Source: Bacillota bacterium
GTDB lineage: Bacteria; Bacillota; Clostridia; Oscillospirales; Acutalibacteraceae
Direction: 5' to 3'
Length of the DNA: 26,831 bases
NCBI GenBank assembly: GCA_023412715.1
Contig: JAEZCC010000009.1
Coordinates: 1-26,831, forward strand
Part shown: positions 8,264 to 14,628 of the stretch, piece by piece
Numbering within the stretch: the first letter of the stretch is position 1
Layout of the letters: each line of letters opens with the position of its first letter
Notes under the pieces: generated by a model
Told to the model about the DNA's origin: nothing
The model's database searches: none
Seen by the model: the letters and a program-made list of their open reading frames with translations, nothing else
Program-made: the position numbers and the translations under genes

Positions 8264-8286
8264 GCGTGCCGGGATTCGATTTTTCC

Positions 8287-8333
8287 ATCCTCCGCCATTT
8301 TTGCATAGAAAAACAGGCGGAGGATTTTATTTT
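8287..8333 (+). terminator. Intrinsic terminator (or mgtA attenuator)
   Basis: ATCCTCCGCC (8287-8296) pairs perfectly with GGCGGAGGAT (8316-8325). An inner TTTTT/AAAAA pairing extends the stem, and TTTTATTTT follows. It lies in the 90-bp gap before mgtA, so it either ends the upstream transcript or attenuates read-through. I see no separate promoter for mgtA in the gap. Confidence 0.75.
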
Positions 8334-8353
8334 GCGCGAAGGAGGGGATCCCC

Positions 8354-11008
8354 GTGAAAAAAACGAAGACCGACGCCGCGATTTCCGGCGTCAAAGAGAT
8401 TGCCCGGTCTCTGGTCGAGTATTCCCGCATGGAAAAGTACATACTCCTTTCTCAGCTGAAAACGCGCGAAAAGGGGCTTGACATTGTGGACGTCGAGCTG
8501 CTGTCGGACCAGTACCCCAGCAACGAGATCTCCCACGACAAGCCGAAGCCGTGGTACGCGCAGCTGGCCGGCGCTTTCGTCAATCCGTTTACCGGCGTGC
8601 TGCTGGCGATTGCGGTCATTTCTTTCATCACCTCCGTGCTGCTCGCGAAACCGGGGGAGAAGGACCCCTCCGCCGTCATCGTGATCCTCATCCTTGTCCT
8701 CATCAGCGGCGGCCTGCGCTTTTTTCAGGAGTTCCGCTCCGGAAAAGAGGCCGAGGGCCTTCGCACCATGGTCAAGACGACCGCGACGGTCATCCGCCGC
8801 GAGAACGGCAGGGAGGAGATCAATATCGCCGATCTGCTGCCCGGCGACATCGTTCAGCTTTCCGCGGGGGACATGATTCCCGCGGACGTCAGAATCCTGA
8901 AGGCGAAGGACTTGTTCGTCAGCCAGTCCGCGCTGACCGGCGAGTCCGAAATGGTCGAAAAATATTCCGACGCGGACCGTTCCGCCGACGAAAGCAGCCT
9001 GTTCGACCTCAAAAACATCTGCTTTATGGGCACGAACGTCGTCAGCGGCTCCGCCACCGCGGTCGTGCTGGCGACGGGCGACCGGACGTATTTCGGCAAC
9101 ATGTCGAAGACGCTTTCGGGCCAGCGCGAGCCGACCAGCTTCGACAAGGGCGTCAACTCCGTCAGCTATCTGCTGATTCGGTTCATGCTGGTCATGGTGC
9201 CCGTCGTTTTCCTCATCAACGGTCTGAACAAGCACGACTGGGTGCAGGCCCTGCTGTTCGCCATCTCCGTCGCCATCGGCCTGACGCCGGAGATGCTCCC
9301 CATGATCGTGACCACCAACCTTGCCAAGGGCGCGGTGAGCATGGCCCACAAGAAGACGGTGGTCAAGCACCTCAACTCCATCCAGAATTTCGGCGCGATG
9401 GACGTGCTCTGCACCGACAAGACGGGCACTCTGACGCGGGACGAAATCGTCATCGAACGCCATATGAACGTCGCGGGCGAGGAGGACATCCGGGTCCTGC
9501 AGTACGCGTATCTGAACAGCTATTTTCAGACCGGCCTGAAAAACCTGATCGACCTGGCGGTCATCGACAAGGCGGCCGAGACCAGCATTACCTATCTGGA
9601 CAACGAGTATACCAAGGTGGACGAAATTCCGTTTGATTTTTCCCGCCGCCGCATGAGCGTCGTCCTGAAGGACCGGCAGGGGAAGACAAAGCTGATTACA
9701 AAAGGCGCCGTCGAAGAGATCCTTCAGATCTGCGCCAGCTGCGAGTATGAGGGCGAGGTCGTCCCGCTGACGGGAGAAATCCGCGAGCGGGTGGCGCAGA
9801 TGGCCGAAAAGCTGAACGGCGAGGGGATGCGCGTCATTGCGGTCGCCTGCAAGGACAATCCTTCCGTCGAGGGCGTTTTCGGCGTGAAGGATGAAAGCGC
9901 GATGACCCTGACCGGCTATCTGGGCCTTCTGGATCCGCCTAAGAAATCCGCCGCCGCGGCCATCGGCGCCCTGCGCGAATACGGGGTGCAGGTCAAGGTG
10001 CTGACGGGCGACAACGAAGTCGTCACGAAGAAAATCTGCGGCGACGTCGGGCTGGAGTCGGATCATATCCTGCTCGGCTCCGAGCTCGAAAGCATGCCGG
10101 AGGAAGAGCTGCGCAGGCGGGTCGAGAGCACCACGGTCTTCGCAAAGCTTTCGCCCCTGCAGAAGGCCCGCGTGGTCGGCGCGCTCAAGAGCAATGGCCA
10201 CACGGTCGGCTTCATGGGCGACGGCATCAACGACGCGCACGCCCTCAGCAAGGCGGACGTCGGCATTTCGGTCGACACGGCCGTGGATATCGCGAAAGAA
10301 AGCGCCGATATCATCCTTCTGGAAAAGGATCTGAACGTGCTGGCGCACGGCGTCGTGGAGGGCCGGAAGATTTTCGGCAACATCATCAAATATATCAAGA
10401 TGACGGTCAGCTCCAATTTTGGCAACATGCTTTCCATGCTTGTCGCCAGCGCGTTCCTGCCGTTCCTCCCGATGACCCCCGTGCAGATTCTGCTTCTGGA
10501 CCTGATGTACAATATTTCGCAGATCTCCATCCCGTGGGACAACATGGACGAGGACTACCTGCGTATTCCGAGAAAATGGGACGCTTCCGGTATCAGCAGG
10601 TTCATGATCTGGATAGGGCCTGTCAGCTCCGTGTTCGACATTGCGACCTACGCCCTGATGTGGTTCGTGTTCGGATGCAACACGGCCGCCGACCCGGCCA
10701 AGGTCGGGCTGTTCCATGCGGCGTGGTTTGTGGAGAGCCTGATTTCCCAGACGCTCATCATCCACCTGATCCGCACGCCGAAGCTGCCGTTCGTGCAGAG
10801 CCGCGCGGCGAAGCCCGTGGTGCTGCTCACGTCGGTCATTATGGCGGCCGGGGTGCTTATCCCCTTCATGCCGTTCGGGGCAGGCATCGGCTTCCGGCCG
10901 CTTCCCGGCCCGTATTTCGGCTGGCTGGCGCTGATTATTCTCTGCTATATCCTGCTGGCCCAGACGGTCAAGAAAATCTATATCTCGGTCCATCATTCCT
11001 GGCTGTGA
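8354..11008 (+). CDS. mgtA: Mg2+-importing P-type ATPase MgtA/MgtB
   Basis: 884 residues, typical for the P3B family. The order is: N-terminal cation ATPase segment, actuator with SALTGES (195-198), TM4 GLTPEMLPMIV (about 309-319; TPEMLP is characteristic of Mg2+ pumps), and phosphorylation site CTDKTGTLT (Asp355). Then come MGDGINDAHALSKADVGIS and the MgtA-type end with LLLDLMYNISQISIPWDNMD. Start GTG 8354 has a strong GAAGGAGGGG SD. The membrane protein imports Mg2+ down its gradient with ATP hydrolysis. No M-box-like riboswitch fits in the short leader; the hairpin at 8287-8333 is the only candidate control element. Confidence 0.93.
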   Translation: MKKTKTDAAISGVKEIARSLVEYSRMEKYILLSQLKTREKGLDIVDVELLSDQYPSNEISHDKPKPWYAQLAGAFVNPFTGVLLAIAVISFITSVLLAKPGEKDPSAVIVILILVLISGGLRFFQEFRSGKEAEGLRTMVKTTATVIRRENGREEINIADLLPGDIVQLSAGDMIPADVRILKAKDLFVSQSALTGESEMVEKYSDADRSADESSLFDLKNICFMGTNVVSGSATAVVLATGDRTYFGNMSKTLSGQREPTSFDKGVNSVSYLLIRFMLVMVPVVFLINGLNKHDWVQALLFAISVAIGLTPEMLPMIVTTNLAKGAVSMAHKKTVVKHLNSIQNFGAMDVLCTDKTGTLTRDEIVIERHMNVAGEEDIRVLQYAYLNSYFQTGLKNLIDLAVIDKAAETSITYLDNEYTKVDEIPFDFSRRRMSVVLKDRQGKTKLITKGAVEEILQICASCEYEGEVVPLTGEIRERVAQMAEKLNGEGMRVIAVACKDNPSVEGVFGVKDESAMTLTGYLGLLDPPKKSAAAAIGALREYGVQVKVLTGDNEVVTKKICGDVGLESDHILLGSELESMPEEELRRRVESTTVFAKLSPLQKARVVGALKSNGHTVGFMGDGINDAHALSKADVGISVDTAVDIAKESADIILLEKDLNVLAHGVVEGRKIFGNIIKYIKMTVSSNFGNMLSMLVASAFLPFLPMTPVQILLLDLMYNISQISIPWDNMDEDYLRIPRKWDASGISRFMIWIGPVSSVFDIATYALMWFVFGCNTAADPAKVGLFHAAWFVESLISQTLIIHLIRTPKLPFVQSRAAKPVVLLTSVIMAAGVLIPFMPFGAGIGFRPLPGPYFGWLALIILCYILLAQTVKKIYISVHHSWL

Positions 11009-11022
11009 GCCGAAAGTTTTTG

Positions 11023-11051
11023 TTGCAATCATTTCCGCAACGTGGTATAAT
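11023..11051 (+). promoter_or_regulatory. Promoter of the tRNA unit, -10 inside a perfect inverted repeat
   Basis: TTGCAA (11023-11028), 17-bp spacer, TATAAT (11046-11051). CCGCAACGTG (11035-11044) and CACGTTGCGG (11056-11065) form a perfect 10-bp inverted repeat centred on the -10. Confidence 0.75.
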
Positions 11052-11098
11052 AGCTCACGTTGCGGGATTGAATTCGGCGGCAATTCCGGCCGTTTTAT

Positions 11099-11132
11099 GG
11101 GCCTGTAGCTCAGCTGGGAGAGCACGCGGAAC
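11099..11132 (+). pseudogene. Truncated tRNA-Ala 5' half
   Basis: The first 26 bases match the intact tRNA at 11201 up to the D-arm (acceptor strand GGGCCTG, TA, GCTC...GAGC). The following sequence cannot form an anticodon stem and there is no T-arm or 3' acceptor strand. A second D-arm-like piece (ACTCACTTGGCAG, then CACGCGGGTCACATC, about 11152-11181) also lacks a 3' half. This looks like a decayed tRNA array. Confidence 0.6.
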
Positions 11133-11200
11133 GGTTTTAGCAACGGTACGTAACTCACTTGGCAGTCACGCGGGTCACATCACAAAATTGAATAACACAT

Positions 11201-11276
11201 GGGCCTGTAGCTCAGCTGGGAGAGTGCACGGTTCGCATCCGTGAGGTCGAGAGTTCGAATCTCTTCAGGTCCACCA
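11201..11276 (+). tRNA. tRNA-Ala (anticodon CGC)
   Basis: A 76-nt cloverleaf. Acceptor GGGCCTG pairs with CAGGTCC, including the G3-U70 pair that is the alanine identity element. The D-stem is GCTC/GAGT, the anticodon stem CACGG/CCGTG with loop TTCGCAT (anticodon CGC, codon GCG), and the T-arm GAGAG-TTCGAAT-CTCTT. Discriminator A and CCA are encoded. Confidence 0.93.
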
Positions 11277-11277
11277 A

Positions 11278-11319
11278 ATAATTGAGGCAGCCACCCTTTA
11301 GGGTGGCTGCCTCAATTAT
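11278..11319. terminator. Perfect 19-bp hairpin after tRNA-Ala
   Basis: The arms 11278-11296 and 11301-11319 are perfectly complementary around a TTTA tetraloop; the core reads GCAGCCACCC/GGGTGGCTGC. It starts 2 nt after the tRNA CCA. A clear T-run is lacking, but position and strength suggest tRNA 3' termination or processing. Confidence 0.65.
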
Positions 11320-11330
11320 GCAGAAAAATT

Positions 11331-11366
11331 AAGAAAAAGGACAACCCCGCAGACCGGTTGTCCTTT
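11331..11366 (-). terminator. Intrinsic terminator for the small minus-strand genes
   Basis: AAAGGACAACC (11336-11346) and GGTTGTCCTTT (11356-11366) form an 11-bp stem with a 9-nt loop. Read on the minus strand, the 3' arm runs into TTTTTCTT, a good T-tract, about 45 bp after the stop of the gene at 11413. Confidence 0.7.
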
Positions 11367-11412
11367 CATGCTACCCTCATATTGACGTTTGAGATTGTCT
11401 TTCCGCTTTTGC

Positions 11413-11640
11413 TTAATCTTTTTCTTTTGTAGCTTCAATGGATTTCAAGCAGATGTGCGGCACGTTGTAACTCCTGAGTGTTGAAATCAGGTGTAAGTCG
11501 GAATTAAGCGGATAGTCTTTCGTTAAAATATCATCCCCGGATACGGATATCAGGCCGGTATCTGAACGGTATTCAACTTTTGTAATATGTGCGTAATTAT
11601 GACAATGGCCGCCGGAATATGTGCATTTTAAATTATAAAT
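11413..11640 (-). CDS. Small hypothetical protein with CxxxxxxCH motif, probable ATT start
   Basis: The family is not recognised. From the preferred start it is 75 residues, beginning YNLKCTYSGGHCHNYAH, a Cys/His-rich patch that could bind metal. A mixed-charge segment with VEYRSDTGLISVSGDD follows, then a Leu-rich C-terminus. The longest ATG frame starts at 11718 (101 aa). However, a good promoter (11666-11694) lies inside that extension, and the only SD (AAGGGGG, about 11650-11656) is placed for ATT at 11640. It is AT-rich unlike its neighbours and lies in the tRNA-Ala island, with its own terminator at 11331-11366. Confidence 0.5.
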   Translation of the reverse strand: MYNLKCTYSGGHCHNYAHITKVEYRSDTGLISVSGDDILTKDYPLNSDLHLISTLRSYNVPHICLKSIEATKEKD

Positions 11641-11665
11641 AGTTCTCGCCCCCTTACGACATTTT

Positions 11666-11694
11666 ATTATACTCTTAAAAAAAGAATTTAACAA
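11666..11694 (-). promoter_or_regulatory. Promoter for the small Cys/His protein gene
   Basis: On the minus strand TTGTTA (11694-11689), 17-bp spacer, TATAAT (11671-11666). Transcription would start near 11659, just before the AAGGGGG SD. Confidence 0.65.
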
Positions 11695-11747
11695 GGCAGA
11701 GAGTGCCGGAGAAACCATGCGGGCTTAAATATAAAATGAACCTCCAA

Positions 11748-11936
11748 TCAGTCCAAAGAATCCTGCCCTTCAGATTTATCTCCGGCAAAGCTGTCGCATA
11801 AATTACAATCCGCATTCCCGCACGAGGAGTTATCGCAGGATCTTATGGCCGAGCCGTTTGGAAAGTATTTAATGCGTATTGGAACATATTTATTTAGAAA
11901 ACTGCAATGTCTGCCTAATGTTTTATCATTCACCAT
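11748..11936 (-). CDS. Small cysteine-rich hypothetical protein
   Basis: 62 residues, family not recognised. The C-terminal half carries a dense Cys motif, RSCDNSSCGNADCNLCDS (CX4CX4CX2C), suggesting a zinc-binding or disulfide-rich knuckle. The N-terminal half is basic and aromatic (KYVPIRIKYFPNG). ATG 11936 is preceded by AAAGGGGATT about 11 nt upstream, a slightly long spacing. An extended -10 promoter lies at 11960-11965. It is oriented with and upstream of the 75-residue gene. Both are AT-rich and may have been acquired together. Confidence 0.5.
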   Translation of the reverse strand: MVNDKTLGRHCSFLNKYVPIRIKYFPNGSAIRSCDNSSCGNADCNLCDSFAGDKSEGQDSLD

Positions 11937-11959
11937 ATTTATCTAATCCCCTTTTTATC

Positions 11960-11965
11960 ATTATA
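11960..11965 (-). promoter_or_regulatory. Extended -10 element for the Cys-rich gene
   Basis: On the minus strand TGCTATAAT, an extended -10, lies about 25 bp before the start codon. No good -35 is visible. Confidence 0.5.
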
Positions 11966-12119
11966 GCACACAATTCGTCAGTACCCAGCGGCAGACATAA
12001 ATTTTTATCCAATTAGTAAAATCTAAATAGTTTTAAACAATTTCAACCGAGTTTTCAACATGCTGTGATTGACAAATATGGATAAACAACATTTTGAGTT
12101 CCCATCGCGGCAGTCTTAT

Positions 12120-12148
12120 TTGACAGGCAGCAGAAAGTATGTTATTAT
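12120..12148 (+). promoter_or_regulatory. Strong orphan promoter
   Basis: TTGACA (12120-12125), 17-bp spacer, TATTAT (12143-12148). No convincing coding gene follows, so the product is probably an RNA. Confidence 0.7.
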
Positions 12149-12154
12149 ATCAAG

Positions 12155-12323
12155 GTTGGAAATATTCAACGAACCTGTCTTTTCGCGCCAAACCGGAGGC
12201 TTAAATTCGGTGTTATGTCAAATAGGAACTGTTTTGTTGGCTTGACAAAAGAGGGTAAGCAGTCGATAACCCGGGCGTTACACGGGACCAAATATTACGG
12301 GCATCCGCTTCTGGCGGGTGCCC
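12155..12323 (+). ncRNA. Candidate structured non-coding RNA
   Basis: It runs from the promoter 12120-12148 to a hairpin GGGCATCCGC (12299-12308) / GCGGGTGCCC (12314-12323, one G-U pair), followed by TTTCT. Inside, TTTTGT...ACAAAA (12231-12250) and GGGT...ACCC (12253-12272) can pair. A 72-codon frame from 12215 has an SD 15 nt away and no recognisable protein, so an RNA is favoured. I do not recognise a known RNA class. Further tandem stems follow (12337-12432), so the transcript may extend to the terminator at 12605-12640. Confidence 0.4.
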
Positions 12324-12336
12324 TTTCTGTCTGCTC

Positions 12337-12432
12337 CGGCAGGTTTGCAAAAACTCCTGCCGCCAGGAAAACCAAAACCCGTACGTTACGCGCGGGTGAT
12401 AAGGGGTTCCAGCAAAGAGCATCGCCGCTCTG
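12337..12432 (+). other. Run of tandem hairpins
   Basis: CGGCAGG (12337-12343) pairs with CCTGCCG (12356-12362). ACCCG...CGGGT (about 12377-12397) and AGAGC-atcgcc-GCTCT (about 12417-12432) follow. Together with 12299-12323 this makes four consecutive stems in about 130 nt. The rest of the gap (12433-12582) holds nothing I can name. Confidence 0.4.
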
Positions 12433-12582
12433 ATATCACGACGAGTGTTCAGACCGTCAAAAAGGCAGAAGACAGAAAATAATTTGCAATCGGCTCAGGG
12501 CGGATATCCAATCCGGCGGGCAGAAACTGCATAGAAAGGAAACAAGCGCTCGCGGGACACAGGGTAAAACCACACTGCCCGC

Positions 12583-12599
12583 ATCTCTTCAGATCCATC
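12583..12599 (+). repeat. Degenerate copy of the tRNA-Ala 3' end (att-like)
   Basis: ATCTCTTCAGATCCATC matches the tRNA-Ala segment 11259-11275 (ATCTCTTCAGGTCCACC) at 15 of 17 positions. It lies at the far side of the AT-rich island. Such a 3'-end copy is what a tRNA-targeting integrative element leaves behind. No integrase is present. Confidence 0.4.
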
Positions 12600-12604
12600 C
12601 GGGA

Positions 12605-12640
12605 GGTCAGAAGCCATATGGCTTTCTGGCCTTTTCTTTT
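12605..12640 (+). terminator. Intrinsic terminator
   Basis: GGTCAGAAGCC (12605-12615) pairs with GGCTTTCTGGCC (12620-12631) with one bulged A and a G-U pair, followed by TTTTCTTTTT. Larger arms TGCCCGCAT (12576-12584) and ATGCGGGCA (12668-12676) could enclose it. It probably ends the transcript from 12120. Confidence 0.75.
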
Positions 12641-12694
12641 TGGCAAAGCAGCGGTTGCCGCAAAAGGATGCGGGCATATTCTCTTCAGATGTTG

Positions 12695-12723
12695 TTGCAT
12701 AATCGATAACTTTATTATATTAT
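12695..12723 (+). promoter_or_regulatory. Promoter of the sensor kinase operon
   Basis: TTGCAT (12695-12700), 17-bp spacer, TATTAT (12718-12723), with an overlapping TATAAT at about 12726-12731. It lies in an AT-rich patch about 110 bp before the kinase start. Confidence 0.55.
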
Positions 12724-12834
12724 TGTATAATAAATTAGTGAATTAGTAGAGGCCTGCACCTCGGCGGGCTGTGCGGGAAGCCGCTTTCAGCTCCAATCGC
12801 AGAGAAAATGACAGTCGGGCGGGAGGGATGCTTC

Positions 12835-14628
12835 GTGAAATTATCGCTCAGGCGCCGGATGATCCTTTTTTTCTCCTTTGCCCTTTCCGTCATGATTGCC
12901 GTTTTCGGCAGCGTCATCCTGCAATACAGCATCACCGCTTTCCGCAATCAAAGCTATGCTTACTGTCAGCAAATCGTCGAGTCCAGCATTGGCCTGATGG
13001 ATACGTATTTCGGCCAGATGAAGGACGTTTCGATGATTATTGCGAACGACGCGGACGTGATTGAAGCGGTCAATTACCGGAACGGCATGCAGGCCGCCGA
13101 TTATGAAAAGGAACTGTACTATCAGCGCAAAGTCACCGATAAGATCAAACAGGTCGACGTCCTCGGCAACATAGAAGTCTCCCTGATCATCGGGGACCGG
13201 TACCAGTACTTATATTACTACGGCACTTCACCCAAAAGGAACTATGATTTCAAAAGCCAGAAATGGTTTATGGACGCAGTCCGGCAGACCGGACGCACGA
13301 CCTATTTCACAGGGTACCACGACACCGACTATCTCCTGTCCGATACGCAGGGGAAAGCCATTTCGATCATTACGCCGATCCTGAACACCTCTCAGTACGC
13401 CACGGCGCAGGCGGCGTACTTCATGTGCGATTTTCAGCTTTCCTCCGTGATTTCAGGCGCGCGTCCCGGCAGCAACGTTTCCATCGCCATTTACGACGGG
13501 CAGACGCCGGTTTATTTTCCAAGCGAAATCAAGCTTGCGGACGGGCAGAAAGACCGGCTTTCCGAATCCCTCGCGCGCGGGCAGCGCAGTTTTACCCTCG
13601 AGGCCGCGTCGGACGGGCCGCAGTCCTATCTGGTCGTGAACCAGACCTCGAAAATTTCGGGATGGTCCATTCTGGGGCTGATGCCGCTCACCGAAATCGA
13701 CGACCTGCGTTCTTCCGTCACCTCTTTTGTGGCGGTGGCAATCCTGATTTCCATTGCGGTCGTGGTCGTCCTTTCCCTTCTGGTGTCAAAGTCCATCCTG
13801 ATCCCGATCGACAGGCTTGTGAGAAGCTTTAATCAGGTCGCGCACGGGGAAACCGACGTGACGTTTAAGCAGAGCGGCAGCGAAGAGGTCAATCTGCTCG
13901 CGCGGACCGCACAGGAGATGCTTGCGCATATCAATTCGCTTTCGAAGGATCTGATCCAGAAGCAGAGGCAGTTTTCACAGGAACAGCTCAAGGTCCTTCA
14001 GCACCAGATCAACCCTCATTTTCTGAACAACGCTCTGCAATCCGTCAAATCCCTCGCCGTGACCGGGGACATGGACGCCGTTTCCAGAATGGCGACCCTG
14101 CTGGGCAAGCTGCTTTCCTATTCGGTCTACGAGCCGTTCGGCAGGGTGCCTCTTTCGGAGGAACTGCAGTATACGGAAAATTATATCATCCTGCAAAAGG
14201 CCCGGTACCCCAGCATCGATTACTCCGTTGACTGCGAAGACGCCGTTCGGAATGCGCCCGTCCCGAAGCTGATTGTCCAGCCTCTTGTGGAAAATGCAAT
14301 CGAGCACGGGCTTCCGGGCAACAAGGAAGGGCACATCAGCATCTGCGCCGAAGCGGACGAGGACGAGATCCATGTGATCGTCGCGGACAGCGGCACCGGA
14401 TTCAGCGAAGAAAAAAAGAACGAAGTGACCGCAAAGCTCAAAAGCGGGGATTCGGACAGCGCGTCCGGCAGCATCGGCCTGCTGAACGTGCACAGACGCA
14501 TCCAGAGCATTTATGGAAAGCCGTATGGGGTTTCCATCCTTTCAAGGCCGGGCATGAATACCAGCGTCGTTATCACCATCCCGCGGAAGGAGGAGGAAGA
14601 AAATGCTGAAAGCCATGCTGGTGGATGA
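12835..14628 (+). CDS. YesM-type sensor histidine kinase
   Basis: 597 residues. TM1 is at about 9-30, followed by an extracellular sensor region of about 260 residues (dCache-like size) and TM2 at about 295-320. A HAMP linker ends near residue 370. The His_kinase domain carries LQHQINPHFLNNALQSVKSL with phospho-acceptor His395. The HATPase has VQPLVENAIEHGL (Asn487), VADSGTGFSE and GSIGLLNVHRRI. This is the YesM/LytS-class kinase common in sugar-sensing systems. GTG 12835 is chosen because GGGAGGG lies 7 nt upstream; ATG 12808 lacks an SD. The 3' end overlaps the response regulator by 26 bp. Confidence 0.93.
   Translation: MKLSLRRRMILFFSFALSVMIAVFGSVILQYSITAFRNQSYAYCQQIVESSIGLMDTYFGQMKDVSMIIANDADVIEAVNYRNGMQAADYEKELYYQRKVTDKIKQVDVLGNIEVSLIIGDRYQYLYYYGTSPKRNYDFKSQKWFMDAVRQTGRTTYFTGYHDTDYLLSDTQGKAISIITPILNTSQYATAQAAYFMCDFQLSSVISGARPGSNVSIAIYDGQTPVYFPSEIKLADGQKDRLSESLARGQRSFTLEAASDGPQSYLVVNQTSKISGWSILGLMPLTEIDDLRSSVTSFVAVAILISIAVVVVLSLLVSKSILIPIDRLVRSFNQVAHGETDVTFKQSGSEEVNLLARTAQEMLAHINSLSKDLIQKQRQFSQEQLKVLQHQINPHFLNNALQSVKSLAVTGDMDAVSRMATLLGKLLSYSVYEPFGRVPLSEELQYTENYIILQKARYPSIDYSVDCEDAVRNAPVPKLIVQPLVENAIEHGLPGNKEGHISICAEADEDEIHVIVADSGTGFSEEKKNEVTAKLKSGDSDSASGSIGLLNVHRRIQSIYGKPYGVSILSRPGMNTSVVITIPRKEEEENAESHAGG

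Noticed and set aside
8327..11158. 943-codon minus-strand frame opposite mgtA
   Set aside because: Same shadow effect; the mgtA motifs on the plus strand are unambiguous, and this frame would overrun the tRNA promoter.
12270..12310. Two ACGG elements resembling a mini-ykkC (guanidine-II) riboswitch
   Set aside because: They are not in the loops of two matching hairpins, and no guanidine-related gene follows.
12215..12433. 72-codon frame after the strong promoter at 12120
   Set aside because: The nearest SD is 15 nt away, no protein is recognised, and the sequence is full of hairpins; an RNA is favoured.
12449..12700. 83-codon minus-strand frame
   Set aside because: It runs through the terminator and tRNA-end copy, and has no SD or recognisable motif.
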